DNA of 38,638 nt. Source: DATFMP01 sp035266845 (GTDB taxonomy: Bacteria; SAR324; JACQKK01). Positions 1 to 9,206 of this stretch are shown in pieces. Each line of letters starts with the position of its first letter. The first letter of the stretch is position 1. The stretch covers positions 1-38,638 of the forward strand of contig DATFMP010000028.1 in NCBI GenBank assembly GCA_035266845.1, given 5' to 3'. Position numbers and translations under genes: made by a program. The notes under the pieces are model-generated. The model saw nothing but the letters and a program-made list of their open reading frames with translations. It searched no databases and was not told the DNA's origin.

Positions 1-2378
1 TGGGCCGCCGAGTGCGGGTGGCCGCCGTGCGCGACATCACCGAGCGCAAGGAGGCCGAGGCGGCCCTGCGCGAGCGGGAGCGGCGGCTGCGCGAGGCACA
101 CCGCATCGCCCACCTTGGCGAATGGGTGTGGGACATCGACGCCGATGCGTTCGCCATGTCCGACCAGTTGGCCGAAATCCTGGGCTTGGCGCCGGGCTCC
201 CACACGCGCGAAGCGATGATGGCCGTGGTGCACCCCGCCGACCACGACCGCATGGCCGCGGCCATCGCCGATGCGCTGGATGGCGGCGATGCGCTGGCGG
301 ACTTCGACTTCCGCGTGCGGCGGCCGGACGGCACCGTGCGTGACCTGCACGCGCGGGCGCATCTGGTGCGTGACGAGGCGGGCCGGCCCGTGCGGCTGCT
401 GGGCACGACTCAGGACATCACGGAGCGCAAGGCAGCGGACGCAGCCCTGCGCGAGCGCGAGACGCGCCTGCGCGAGGCGCAGGCCATTGCCGGTCTGGGC
501 GACTGGGAGTGGGACCCCGAGACGGACGAGTTCAACGGCTCCGACGAGCTGTACCGTATCCTGGGCATTCCGGTGGACGGTAGCGTGCGGACGGTGGGCG
601 CCTTGCTGCCCCATGTGCACCCGGAGGATCAGCCCAGCGTGCGCGATGTGCTCGCGCAAATGCGCGCCCGCTCCGCGGAAAGCATGGCGGTGGAGTTCCG
701 CTTCCGGCCGGCACAGGGAGGGCTGCGGCACCTGCACGTGCAGGTGCGCATCGCCGACGCGAGCGATGAGACCCCGGGCCGCATCCATGGCGTGATGCAG
801 GACATCACCGAGCGTAAGGCGGCCGAGGCGGCCCTGCGCGAGCGGGAGGCACGTTTGCGCGAGGCGCAGGACATCGCCAGCCTGGGCGACTGGGCCTGGA
901 ACCTGGAGCCGGACTTCCTCACGCTCTCGGCGGAGGCGGCGGGTATCCTGGGCTTTCCGCCTCAATCCCGCACGCTGACCAGTATGGACATCGCGGAGCT
1001 GGTGCACGCAGAGGACAGGGAGCACACGCGCACGGATTTGCGCGACATCATCAAGACCACGGCGGTCTTCGCCGCGATTGACCTGCGCATCGTGCGGCCC
1101 GACGGCAGCCTGTGCCACCTCTATGTGCGCATGCGCATCACCCGGGGCGAGAGCGGGCGCGTGCTGCGCATGGTCGGCACCATGCAGGACCTCACCGAGC
1201 GCAAGGAGCTGGAGCGCCAGTTGGCGCAGGCCATGAAGATGGAGGCCATCGGCAAGCTCACCGGTGGGGTGGCCCACGACTTCAACAACCTGCTCACGAT
1301 CGTGCTGGGCAATCTGCACATGCTGGAGCGCGACGGCCACAAAGGCGACCCGCTGCTGGGCGAAGCGCTGCTGGCCGCGGAGCGCGGCTCGGAGCTCGTG
1401 CAGCGCCTGCTGGCCTATGGCCGGCGCCAACCCTTGCGCGCCGAGCCCCTGGCGGTGAACGCGATGATCGCCGAGACGACCGACTTGCTGCGCCGCACGC
1501 TGGGCGAGCCGATCCAGGTGGAGGCGCAACTGGCTGACGACCTGTGGCCCGCATTGACGGACCGCAGCCAGTTGGAGACGGCGCTGATCAACCTGGCGTT
1601 CAATGCGCGCGATGCCATGCCCGAGGGCGGGCGGCTCATCATCACCACTGCCAACGTGGACATGCCCGAGCAGCCGCTCTGCTCACCGAGCCAGAGGCCC
1701 GGGGCCTTCGTGCGCCTGTCCGTGGCGGACACCGGCACGGGCATGACGGCCGAGGTGCTGGAGCACGCATTCGATCCCTTCTTTTCCACCAAGGAGGTGG
1801 GCCGCGGCAGTGGGTTGGGGCTGAGCATGGTGTACGGCTTCGCGGAGCAGTGCGGCGGGTTCGTGCAGATCCGCAGCGCTCCCAGCGCGGGCACCACCGT
1901 GGAGCTGTACCTGCCCCGTGCCAGGGACAACGGGCAGGCCGTGGCTCCGGCAAACCTGGCGGCCCTGGCCGCGGAATCCGGCAATGGCAGGGCCAAGGGC
2001 GGCACCATCCTGTTGGTGGAGGACGACCCGGGCGTGCGCTTGGTGACCGTGCGCATTCTGCAGGGCATGGGCTACCAGGTGGTGGATGTGCCCAGCGGAT
2101 TCGCCGCCCTGCGCACGCTGGAAAGCCTGCCCGCGGTGGACCTGCTCTTCACCGACATTGTGATGCCACAGGGCCTGAGCGGGTTGGATCTGGCACGGCA
2201 GGCGCGGCGCGTGCGGCCCGGCCTGCGCGTGCTGCTCACCACGGGCTACACGGAGGTCCTCGCGGATAGTGACCAGTTCCCCTGCGCTCCGTGGCCGCTG
2301 CTGCCCAAGCCCTACGGTCCGACGGAGCTGGAACGCAAGCTGCACGAGGTGCTGCACGCACCCACCGCTCCGGCCTGA
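1..2378 (+). CDS. Hybrid sensor histidine kinase with tandem PAS domains (5' end outside window)
   Basis: The frame is open to base 1. The first codons read as the tail of a PAS/PAC unit ending in DITERK, so the true start lies outside; the GTG at 12 is not a convincing start. Counting from codon 12, three full PAS units follow (about 31-134, 155-263, 284-392), each ending in D(I/L)TERK and joined by near-identical linkers. A histidine-kinase core has the H-box GGVAHDFNNLL with phospho-acceptor His422, an N-box (NLAFNARDAMPEGG) and G-boxes (DTGTGM, GSGLGLSMVYG). The C-terminal receiver (about 664-785) is canonical: acidic E670-D671-D672, phospho-site Asp715 and Lys766. No membrane segment is seen in the visible part. 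It probably senses a cytoplasmic signal (redox, gas or ligand) and relays phosphate internally. No cognate regulator is adjacent; the ligand is unknown. Confidence 0.93.
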   Translation, partial: GRRVRVAAVRDITERKEAEAALRERERRLREAHRIAHLGEWVWDIDADAFAMSDQLAEILGLAPGSHTREAMMAVVHPADHDRMAAAIADALDGGDALADFDFRVRRPDGTVRDLHARAHLVRDEAGRPVRLLGTTQDITERKAADAALRERETRLREAQAIAGLGDWEWDPETDEFNGSDELYRILGIPVDGSVRTVGALLPHVHPEDQPSVRDVLAQMRARSAESMAVEFRFRPAQGGLRHLHVQVRIADASDETPGRIHGVMQDITERKAAEAALREREARLREAQDIASLGDWAWNLEPDFLTLSAEAAGILGFPPQSRTLTSMDIAELVHAEDREHTRTDLRDIIKTTAVFAAIDLRIVRPDGSLCHLYVRMRITRGESGRVLRMVGTMQDLTERKELERQLAQAMKMEAIGKLTGGVAHDFNNLLTIVLGNLHMLERDGHKGDPLLGEALLAAERGSELVQRLLAYGRRQPLRAEPLAVNAMIAETTDLLRRTLGEPIQVEAQLADDLWPALTDRSQLETALINLAFNARDAMPEGGRLIITTANVDMPEQPLCSPSQRPGAFVRLSVADTGTGMTAEVLEHAFDPFFSTKEVGRGSGLGLSMVYGFAEQCGGFVQIRSAPSAGTTVELYLPRARDNGQAVAPANLAALAAESGNGRAKGGTILLVEDDPGVRLVTVRILQGMGYQVVDVPSGFAALRTLESLPAVDLLFTDIVMPQGLSGLDLARQARRVRPGLRVLLTTGYTEVLADSDQFPCAPWPLLPKPYGPTELERKLHEVLHAPTAPA

Positions 2379-2533
2379 GCCGCCCACGGCTCCAGGCGCC
2401 TCCCACCGTGCCTTTTCCGCGCCCGGCGAACGTGCTACGCAACGGGAACCGCTTGGCCGCCGCACCCACGCACGCCGCGGGGATGCGCGCGGGCTGCCTG
2501 ACTGCACCCGAGCCGGACCGCGAGGAGACGCCG

Positions 2534-3757
2534 ATGGAAGCATTGCCGCTGCAGGGCATGCGGGTGGTGGACTTCACCCAGGGGGTGGCGGGGCCCATCG
2601 CCGCGATGCAACTGGCCGATCTGGGCGCGGACGTGATCAAGATCGAGCCGCGCCGGGGCGATTGGATCCGCGTGGTGGGTCGGCGGGTGGAGCGCGAGAT
2701 GAGCCCCACCTACGTGAGCTGCAACCGCAACAAGCGCGGCATCTGCCTCGAGCTGAAGGACCCGCACGGGCTGGAGATCGCCCAGGCGCTGGCCCGTGAG
2801 GCGGAGATCGTGCTGGAGAGCTTCCGTCCCGGCGTGATGGAGCGCTTCGGGCTGGGCTACGAGCAGTTGCGGGAGCACCGCCCAGGGCTGATCTATGCCT
2901 CCGTGACGGGCTACGGCCGCGAGGGGCCCTACGTGGAGTTGCCCGGATCGGATTCGGTGATCCAGGCCATGGGCGGCATCATGAGCATGAACGGGGAGAA
3001 CGGGGGGGATCCCCTGCGCTTCGGGATGTTCCTGGTGGACGTAATCACGGGCATGACGGCCTACCAGGGCCTGCTCGCCGCCCTGCTGGCCAAGGGCCGC
3101 ACGGGGAAGGGCCAGCGCGTGGACGTGAGTCTGCTGGATGCCATCCTGGCCTTTCAGGCCGCGCCGCTGAGCGAGTACCTGATGTATGGCCTGCTGCCGG
3201 AGCGCAACGGCAACGTGAACTCCTTCGTGGCGCCCTCCGGCGTGTTCCGCACGCAGGATTCCTTCCTCATGTTCACCATCCTGGGGCACCAGTGGAGCAA
3301 AGGCTGCGAGGCCTTGGAGCTGGGGCCGCTGGAGCACGACCCGCGCTTCGCCACCAACGCCGGGCGCCTCCAGCACCGGGATGAGCTGCTGGCCGTCGTG
3401 CGCGAGCGCATGCAGCGCCACACCACCGAGACGTGGCTGCGCATCATGCGCGGGCACGACATCCTCTGCGCGCCCATCCACGACTACACGCAGATCGTGG
3501 AAGACCCGCAGGTGCTCACCAACCGCATGCTGGATACGCTGCAGCACCCCGTGTTCGGATCGCTGCCCTTGGTGCGCAACCCCGTGCGCTACAGCGGCAT
3601 GGAGCCGGCCTACACTCCGTCGCCCATGCTGGGCGAGCACACGCGTCAGGTACTCACCGACGAGCTGGGCTACAGCGCGGCGCAGGTGGATGCGCTGGTG
3701 GCGGGCGGCGCGGTCTTCGAGCTGGATGCCGCAGCCGACGGCGTCGAGGTGGCCTGA
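2534..3757 (+). CDS. Class III (CaiB/BaiF family) acyl-CoA:carboxylate CoA-transferase
   Basis: The 407-residue protein moves CoA from an acyl-CoA to a free carboxylate. It opens with the family signature LQGMRVVDFTQGVAGP and LADLGADVIKIEP, and has RTGKGQRVDVSLLD near residue 190. Asp169, in VDVITGM, aligns from memory with the catalytic aspartate of formyl-CoA transferase (DSNTGM). Length matches the usual 390-430. The ATG at 2534 is chosen because a GAGGAG ribosome site lies 6 bases upstream (2522-2527) and homology begins at once; an earlier in-frame start would add a non-homologous stretch. The donor and acceptor cannot be told from sequence; a stand-alone gene in this family may serve dicarboxylate, carnitine or aromatic-acid metabolism. 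The neighbours give no pathway clue. Confidence 0.9.
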   Translation: MEALPLQGMRVVDFTQGVAGPIAAMQLADLGADVIKIEPRRGDWIRVVGRRVEREMSPTYVSCNRNKRGICLELKDPHGLEIAQALAREAEIVLESFRPGVMERFGLGYEQLREHRPGLIYASVTGYGREGPYVELPGSDSVIQAMGGIMSMNGENGGDPLRFGMFLVDVITGMTAYQGLLAALLAKGRTGKGQRVDVSLLDAILAFQAAPLSEYLMYGLLPERNGNVNSFVAPSGVFRTQDSFLMFTILGHQWSKGCEALELGPLEHDPRFATNAGRLQHRDELLAVVRERMQRHTTETWLRIMRGHDILCAPIHDYTQIVEDPQVLTNRMLDTLQHPVFGSLPLVRNPVRYSGMEPAYTPSPMLGEHTRQVLTDELGYSAAQVDALVAGGAVFELDAAADGVEVA

Positions 3758-3847
3758 GGGTTCCGTAGCCCCCGGCAGTAAAGCTTGGTCCGGCCCCACG
3801 GCCGTGCGGAGCCTCCACCGGCACGGGTGTCGACCCGTCACGGGGGC

Positions 3848-3868
3848 GCGGGGGCCGATGGCCCCCGC
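3848..3868 (+). terminator. Probable intrinsic terminator of the CoA-transferase gene
   Basis: A perfect 9-bp stem (GCGGGGGCC / GGCCCCCGC) with a GAT loop lies 90 bp after the CoA-transferase stop and is followed by the T-rich stretch ATCGCTCTTCTT. It sits between two convergent genes, so it may act for both, but the T-rich side favours the plus strand. The T-run is interrupted. Confidence 0.5.
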
Positions 3869-3905
3869 ATCGCTCTTCTTGCGGTTCCGGCAGTTCCCCG
3901 ACCTG

Positions 3906-4970
3906 CTATTCGCAGATGTGCCGCAGGGCCCGCCACTGGGCAGAGTCCAGCGCCGGGCCCTTGCCGTGGGCCTCGGCCCGGATGGTGGCGATGCGCTCCG
4001 CGGTGAGCGGGTGCGTGGAGAGCAGCGCGGGCGCGCGATCCTTACCGTGTAGGGCGGAGAGACGTTCCAGCAGCGCCGCGAGCGGCTGCCCGCGGATGTC
4101 CGCCGCGTTGAGCAGGCGCACGCCCAGGGCGTCCGCCGCCGCCTCGTCCGCGCGGCTGTAGGAGAACAGCACCAGGCTCTGCGCGAAGCGTCCGGCGATG
4201 GATTCCATGGAACTGTGGGAGCCCACCAGGGCACCCAGCAGCAGGCGCGTGCCGGCCGAGCGGATCAGGCCCTGCAGGGGATGGCGGTACACCTCGTGGG
4301 CGATCTCATGGGCCAGCACCCCGGCCACCGCATCCGGGTCGTGGGCCTCGCGCAGCAGCCCCCGCAGCACGACGATGCGTCCGCCCGGCAGCGCGAAGGC
4401 GTTCACGCCGTCGTCCCGCAGCACCCGCACCCGCAGCGGCACCGCCAGCGTGGCGTGACTCGCCAGGCGCTGCGCCAGCGCGTCCAGTGCCCGCTGGCCG
4501 GCCGCGCCGCTGCACACCGGGTGCACCGCGGCGAGCTGCGTCTCCACGCGCTCACCCAGCACCTCGCTCCAGCTTGCCGGCACCCAGGCGGCCAGCGGCG
4601 CCAGCAGCCGGGGCAGTCCCCACGCCACGGCCGCCAGCAGCAACGAGGCCAGCACCAGGGCCACGACCGCGGTGCCCAGGGTCGGGTGCAGCCAGGGGTG
4701 CCCGCCCAGCCGCGGCCCGCCCTGCGCGGCAAGCTGGCGCAGCAGCGCCGCGGTGGGGAGGCTCAATGTGGCCTCACCATGGGCGCGGTGGCGCAGCCGC
4801 GCGGGGCCGTCGCCGTACACCTCCTCCGCCGCGAGGAGCCCAGTGAAGGGCCACTCGTCCAGCAGCGAGCCGTCCGGCCGATAGAGCCGCAGGGCCGTGC
4901 GGCCCGGCTCGATCAGCACCTCCTGGCGCGCGGCCGTGCGGCCGTCCGTGTAGCTGCCGGTGTAGCGCAT
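3906..4970 (-). CDS. M48-family membrane-associated zinc metallopeptidase
   Basis: The 354-residue protein has the zinc-protease motif HEIAH at 221-225 and a likely third ligand Glu276 in SRADEAAAD, the arrangement of M48 (HtpX/Ste24-like) peptidases. An N-terminal soluble part of about 95 residues precedes one strong hydrophobic segment (about 100-128), after which the catalytic domain extends to the C terminus. The sequence before HEIAH (NAFALPGGRIVVLRGLL) is also typical. It most likely degrades or processes misfolded membrane or periplasmic proteins. The start lies 8 bp after the DUF898 stop on the same strand, so the two are probably cotranscribed; this pairing recurs in proteobacteria as I recall it. 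Substrates are unknown. Confidence 0.9.
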   Translation of the reverse strand: MRYTGSYTDGRTAARQEVLIEPGRTALRLYRPDGSLLDEWPFTGLLAAEEVYGDGPARLRHRAHGEATLSLPTAALLRQLAAQGGPRLGGHPWLHPTLGTAVVALVLASLLLAAVAWGLPRLLAPLAAWVPASWSEVLGERVETQLAAVHPVCSGAAGQRALDALAQRLASHATLAVPLRVRVLRDDGVNAFALPGGRIVVLRGLLREAHDPDAVAGVLAHEIAHEVYRHPLQGLIRSAGTRLLLGALVGSHSSMESIAGRFAQSLVLFSYSRADEAAADALGVRLLNAADIRGQPLAALLERLSALHGKDRAPALLSTHPLTAERIATIRAEAHGKGPALDSAQWRALRHICE

Positions 4971-4978
4971 GGGGTGCG

Positions 4979-6112
4979 TCAGATGCTGCCCAGGTCCAGG
5001 GCATCGAAGAGCCCCTCGCCCGTGCGGGGGGTCGGTATCGACGACTGCTCGATCGCGCCCAGCTCCAGCACGCCGTCCATGCGCAGGTGTGTGGTCAGCG
5101 TGCGCGCGGTGCGCACCACCACCCAGGGATAGGCCAGCCCCAGCGTGCCCACCAGGGCGCCCAGGTTGCTGAGGTAGAGCCAGATGTAGCGCCGGTTGGA
5201 AAGCTCCAGCGCGAAGCGCGCGTCCCCCAGGCGCGTATGCGCGACGAAGTGGCGCAGCTCACCCGCGCGGTACCACAGCCAGGCCCCGCCCATCGCCGGA
5301 AACACCAGCAGCATGACCACAACGCCGATCACAGCGGGCAGCAGGGCACCCAGCCGCTCCGCCTGGGCCCCGCGCAGAAAACCCGCCAGCAGCGGCATTC
5401 CCAGCGCCAGCAGCGCCACCCAGGCCACCAGCACCCCCACCATCAGCGCTCCGGCGCGCAGGTAGCGGTGCAGCAGCACGTCGTCCGCGCCGTCGTAGCG
5501 GAAGCGCTCGCTGCCGAACCACGCGTTGCCGATCAGGTGGGCCGCCAGGCGGTTTCGCATGAAAGGCACGTACAGCCCGAACGTGATCATGGAGAGCAGG
5601 CCGTACAGCAACGTGAGCCCGCCGTGGGCCCGCGCCCGCCCCGTGAGGGCGAAGCGGATGCTGCGCCAGCGCGTGCGGCTGAGCAGGTAGCGCCGTGCGC
5701 CGAACATGCCCACGCCCGCCAGGAAGGCGAACAGCGGGTAGACGCCGAGGCTGACGGCAATCACCAGCCACGGCGCCCGCTCCGCCAGCAGAGGCAGCAG
5801 ATTCAGCAGCACGATGAGCGGCACCAGCACGAGCATGGCCACCGCATAGCCCAGTGCCAGCTCCTTGCCGCGGCCGGTATACTCGAAGGCCTCGCCGGCG
5901 AACAGCGTGTGGCTCCACACGTAGCGCCGCACGCGCGACTTGCCCCAGAAGTGGTACGCGCCCAGCGTGACCACTTTCAGCAGCAGGTTCACCGCGCAGA
6001 TGCCCAGCAGCTCCCGGGTGCGGCCGTGGTGGACAAAGGGAGACTGCCCGCCCGGCGGGAGCGGGTTCACGACCGGTGCGGCCGTCGCTGGTGACATCGT
6101 GGTATCGCTCAT
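4979..6112 (-). CDS. DUF898 / YjgN-family multi-pass membrane protein
   Basis: The 377-residue protein begins with a Pro-rich soluble stretch of about 30 residues, then has about seven hydrophobic segments. It carries repeated family signatures (LGAYHFWGKSRVRRYVW near 55-75, FEYTGRGKELALG after it, and a later copy TFGLYVPFMRNRLAAHL). These repeats of a Tyr/Trp-rich motif followed by Arg residues define DUF898 (E. coli YjgN). The molecular function is unknown; it lies in the inner membrane. The ATG at 6112 is preceded by a GGGGGAGC ribosome site. It is the first gene of a two-gene unit with the M48 protease, which hints that the protease may act on or regulate it, but nothing in the sequence proves that. 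Confidence 0.87.
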   Translation of the reverse strand: MSDTTMSPATAAPVVNPLPPGGQSPFVHHGRTRELLGICAVNLLLKVVTLGAYHFWGKSRVRRYVWSHTLFAGEAFEYTGRGKELALGYAVAMLVLVPLIVLLNLLPLLAERAPWLVIAVSLGVYPLFAFLAGVGMFGARRYLLSRTRWRSIRFALTGRARAHGGLTLLYGLLSMITFGLYVPFMRNRLAAHLIGNAWFGSERFRYDGADDVLLHRYLRAGALMVGVLVAWVALLALGMPLLAGFLRGAQAERLGALLPAVIGVVVMLLVFPAMGGAWLWYRAGELRHFVAHTRLGDARFALELSNRRYIWLYLSNLGALVGTLGLAYPWVVVRTARTLTTHLRMDGVLELGAIEQSSIPTPRTGEGLFDALDLGSI

Positions 6113-6616
6113 GCTCCCCCTTCCGGTGCTCGGCGCGGGTGATCGGTGCGGCGCCTGGTAACGGGCCAGTGTCGGGGCCGCGCCGGCAGGGCAGCCCGCC
6201 CGGGCTATATCGGCAGAGACAAATCTGCCAGGGGGGATTTGCCCCCTTGACCCCGCCCGGGAGCGAGACCTCCTGGACTCCGTTTGCAGGTGAAATGGCG
6301 CCCGCCCCGGTGTGGGTCCGTAGGGTGCGTGGGGCCCGCGAGGGGTCTCTGGCGGTCTTCGGGCGCTCCGTCCGCTCCACGGCGGTTCCCCAACGAAACC
6401 TAGCACCTTCGCTGCTCCCTTGGCACCCGTGGCACCGCCCGCCGAGGCACGGGGGCTTTTCCTTATCCGCCCCCCTGCGGCATACTGCTAGGGAGATGGG
6501 GGACGCGACGGGCCGGGTGCGCGGGGGCGCCCCGCCACCGGGGCATTGCCGGCCTGGCTCGCAACGCAATCGCAACCCGGACGCCGGCGCGAGAGCGCCT
6601 GCCGGAGGGATATCAC
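6113..6616. other. 504-bp divergent intergenic region
   Basis: No convincing gene is present between the divergent DUF898 and acyl-CoA ligase genes. The region holds the pair of hairpins at 6212-6247 (annotated separately) and a CATACT box at 6481-6486 that could be a -10 element for the ligase gene, but no good -35 accompanies it. Open frames crossing here lack ribosome sites and family features. Confidence 0.5.
6212..6247. repeat. Tandem hairpins with complementary loops
   Basis: The first hairpin pairs GGCAGA (6212-6217) with TCTGCC (6224-6229) around loop GACAAA. The second, directly adjacent, pairs AGGGGG (6230-6235) with CCCCCT (6242-6247) around loop GATTTG. The loops are complementary (CAAA with TTTG), and CAAATC (6220-6225) can alternatively pair with GATTTG (6236-6241), breaking both hairpins. 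It lies about 100 bp upstream of the DUF898 start and 370 bp upstream of the ligase start. Function is unknown. Confidence 0.45.
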
Positions 6617-8293
6617 ATGGCCGTCACGCCGCAGGACCTGTTGTTGGCCAGGGCCGCCCATTGGGAGGCCACCAAGCCCAACAAGGTCTTCTTGACCCAG
6701 CCCCACAGCGGGGGCCAGACCACCGACTACACCTGGCGGCAGACGATGGACGAGGCGCGCCGCATGGCGACGCATCTGATCGGCCTGGGTCTGCCCAAAC
6801 CCTCACAGATCGCGATCGTGGGCAAGAACAGCGCCCACTGGATGATCGCCGACCTGGCGATCTGGATGGCCGGGCACGTCTCCGTGCCGCTGTACCCCAC
6901 CATGACGACCGAGCACGTGCGGCAGGTGCTGCAGCACAGCGAGTCCAAGCTGCTGTTCGTGGGCAAGCTGGACGACTGGCCCATGATCAAGGCCGGTGTG
7001 CCCGCGGACATGCCTCTCATCGAGCTGCCGCTGGCACCGGCCACCGGTGCGCCCAAGTGGGAGCGCATCGTGGCCGAAGCGGAGCCGCTGGCCGAGCTGC
7101 CACAGCGCGACCCCAAGGAAATGGCCACGATCATTTACACGTCCGGCACGACGGGCACGCCCAAAGGGGTGATGCTGAGCTTCGAGGGCATGGTGGCCGC
7201 CATGACGCAGGGCGCGACCGACATCGAGGTGAAAGAGAACGACCGCTACATCTCCTACCTGCCCCTGGCGCACACCTACGAGCGCTATGCAGGCGAGGGC
7301 CTCGGCATCTACCACGGTCTCCACCTGTACTTCGCCGAGACCATGGACAGCTTCGTCGCCGACCTGCAGCGCGCCCGCCCCACGTTCTTCTGCTCCGTGC
7401 CGCGCCTGTGGGTGAAGTTCCAAGCCGGGGTGCACGCCAAGGTGCCGCCGGAGAAGCTGCAGAAGCTGCTCTCCATCCCCATCGTCTCGTGGCTGGTCAA
7501 GCGCAAGGTGCTGAAAGGGCTGGGCCTGGACAAAGTGCGCGTGGCCTTCTCCGGTGCCGCACCCCTGCCACCGGACGTGCTGGAGTGGTACCGGCGCCTG
7601 GGGCTGCCACTGCTGGAGGGCTACGGCATGACGGAGAACCACTCCTACTCCCATGCCTCCACGCCGGACGCCAACCGCACCGGGTACGTGGGCAAGGCCC
7701 GCCCCGGCGTGGAGACCCGGATCAGCGAGCAGGGCGAGATCCTGGTGAGGAGTCCCACGACGATGATGGGCTACTACAAGGCACCCGAAGTGACGGCGGA
7801 CGTGCTGACGGCGGACGGCTTCCTGCGCACCGGCGACCTGGGGGAGATCGACGGGAATGGGATGTTGCGCATCACGGGCCGCGTGAAGGACATCTTCAAG
7901 ACGGCCAAGGGCAAGTACGTTTCCCCCACGCTCATCGAGAACCGGCTCATCAGCAGCCCGCTGCTGGATCAGGCCTGCGTGTGCGGTGCCGGCTACGCAC
8001 AGCCCTTCGCGCTGGTGATGCTGGCCGAGGAGATGCAGGGCCGCATCAAGGACCCAGCCTTCCGGGGCTCGACCCAGGCATCGCTGGAGAAGCTGCTGAA
8101 CGACATCAACGCCGACCTGGAAAGCCACGAGCGGTTGCAGTTCCTGGCCGTGGTGGATGGGGAATGGCAGGCGGAGAACGGCATGGTCACCCCGACCATG
8201 AAGATCCGGCGTGCCGTCATCGAGCAGCACTACAGCAAGCACTTCAAGAGCTGGTTCGATGCGCAGCAGCCCGTGCTGTGGGAGGCCGCCTGA
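6617..8293 (+). CDS. Long-chain fatty-acid--CoA ligase (AMP-forming acyl-CoA synthetase)
   Basis: The 558-residue adenylate-forming enzyme activates a fatty acid with ATP and loads it onto CoA. The P-loop motif YTSGTTGTPKGVM lies near 175-187; EGYGMTE near 333-339; the adenylate-binding TGDLGEID near 405; and the hinge/C-domain stretch ITGRVKDIFKTAKGKYVSP near 418-436. The last ends in the FKTAxGKYVxP form typical of long-chain (FadD15/bubblegum-like) synthetases rather than acetyl-CoA synthetase. It is slightly shorter than the usual ~600. The ATG at 6617 has GGAGGG eight bases upstream. No other fatty-acid gene is adjacent except the CoA-transferase 3 kb away. Chain-length preference is not readable from sequence. 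Confidence 0.92.
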   Translation: MAVTPQDLLLARAAHWEATKPNKVFLTQPHSGGQTTDYTWRQTMDEARRMATHLIGLGLPKPSQIAIVGKNSAHWMIADLAIWMAGHVSVPLYPTMTTEHVRQVLQHSESKLLFVGKLDDWPMIKAGVPADMPLIELPLAPATGAPKWERIVAEAEPLAELPQRDPKEMATIIYTSGTTGTPKGVMLSFEGMVAAMTQGATDIEVKENDRYISYLPLAHTYERYAGEGLGIYHGLHLYFAETMDSFVADLQRARPTFFCSVPRLWVKFQAGVHAKVPPEKLQKLLSIPIVSWLVKRKVLKGLGLDKVRVAFSGAAPLPPDVLEWYRRLGLPLLEGYGMTENHSYSHASTPDANRTGYVGKARPGVETRISEQGEILVRSPTTMMGYYKAPEVTADVLTADGFLRTGDLGEIDGNGMLRITGRVKDIFKTAKGKYVSPTLIENRLISSPLLDQACVCGAGYAQPFALVMLAEEMQGRIKDPAFRGSTQASLEKLLNDINADLESHERLQFLAVVDGEWQAENGMVTPTMKIRRAVIEQHYSKHFKSWFDAQQPVLWEAA

Positions 8294-8339
8294 GAGGCGG
8301 AGACTGCCGCGGGCAACGACCGGGAACGTGGAGCGGCGG

Positions 8340-9206
8340 CTAGCTCCCGCCCTTCAGCCCCTCGTTGAGCGATCCGGAGCGGAAGCCGCGCAGGTCCAGC
8401 GTCACGTAGCGATAGCCCAGCGCGCGCAGGGCGGCGTCGATCGCCTCGCGCTGGGCCAGCACGCGCTCGAAGTCCTGCGGCGGCACCTCGATGCGCGCCA
8501 CGTCCTCATGGTGGCGCACGCGGAGCTGGCCGAAGCCCAGCTCGCGCAGGGCGCGCTCAGCGCCTTCGATCTGCTTCAGCACGGGAATGGTGATGGAGTG
8601 GCCATAGGGCACGCGGCTGGAGAGGCACGCGGCCTGCGGCTTCTCCGCGTTGGTGAGGCCCAGGTGCCGGGCCAGCATGCGGATGTCGTCCTTGCTGAAT
8701 CCGCACTCGGAGAGTGGTGCGCGCACGCCGTTTTCTTGTGCGGCCTGCAGCCCGGGGCGGTGATCGCCCCAGTCGTCCCGGTTGATGCCGTTGAGCACCA
8801 CCGCATAGCCCTCCGCCCGCGCCAGCGCCGTCAGGTCTGAATACAGCGTGGTCTTGCAGAAGTAGCAGCGGTTGACCGGGTTCGCCAGGTACTCCGGGCG
8901 CTCGGTTTCCCGCGTGCGGATCACGCGGTGGGTCATGCCCCACTCCGCCGCCAGCCGCTCGGTGAGCGACAGGTCGTCCCGGGTCAGGCTCTCGGAGCCG
9001 GAGGTGACCGCCAGGGCTCGCGGCCCCAGTGCCCGGTGCGCCAGGTAAGCCACCAGTGAGCTGTCGATGCCCCCGGAGAATGCCGTCACGGCGCTGCCCA
9101 GCCCGGCCAGGCAGGCTTGCAGCGCGGCATACTTCTCCGCCACTTCCGGCGTCAGGGGCAGCCGGCGCTGCGGCGTGGCGGGAGCTTGCGGGGTGGCGAG
9201 AGTCAT
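8340..9206 (-). CDS. larE: LarE-type ATP-dependent sacrificial sulfur transferase
   Basis: The 288-residue PP-loop protein has the ATP pyrophosphatase motif SGGIDSS at 44-50, NRCYFCKTTLY at 112-122 and KPQAACLSSRVPYG at 189-202. LarE adenylates the nicotinate-derived cofactor precursor and donates sulfur from its own cysteine while building the nickel-pincer nucleotide of lactate racemase. Cys194 is, by my offset against the Lactobacillus protein, the equivalent of the sacrificial Cys176. No larA, larB or larC lies in the window, so either the rest of the pathway is elsewhere or this homologue serves another sulfur transfer. The ATG at 9206 has only a weak ribosome site; an earlier in-frame start would add about 53 non-homologous residues. 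It converges on the ligase gene with 46 bp between. Confidence 0.85.
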   Translation of the reverse strand: MTLATPQAPATPQRRLPLTPEVAEKYAALQACLAGLGSAVTAFSGGIDSSLVAYLAHRALGPRALAVTSGSESLTRDDLSLTERLAAEWGMTHRVIRTRETERPEYLANPVNRCYFCKTTLYSDLTALARAEGYAVVLNGINRDDWGDHRPGLQAAQENGVRAPLSECGFSKDDIRMLARHLGLTNAEKPQAACLSSRVPYGHSITIPVLKQIEGAERALRELGFGQLRVRHHEDVARIEVPPQDFERVLAQREAIDAALRALGYRYVTLDLRGFRSGSLNEGLKGGS

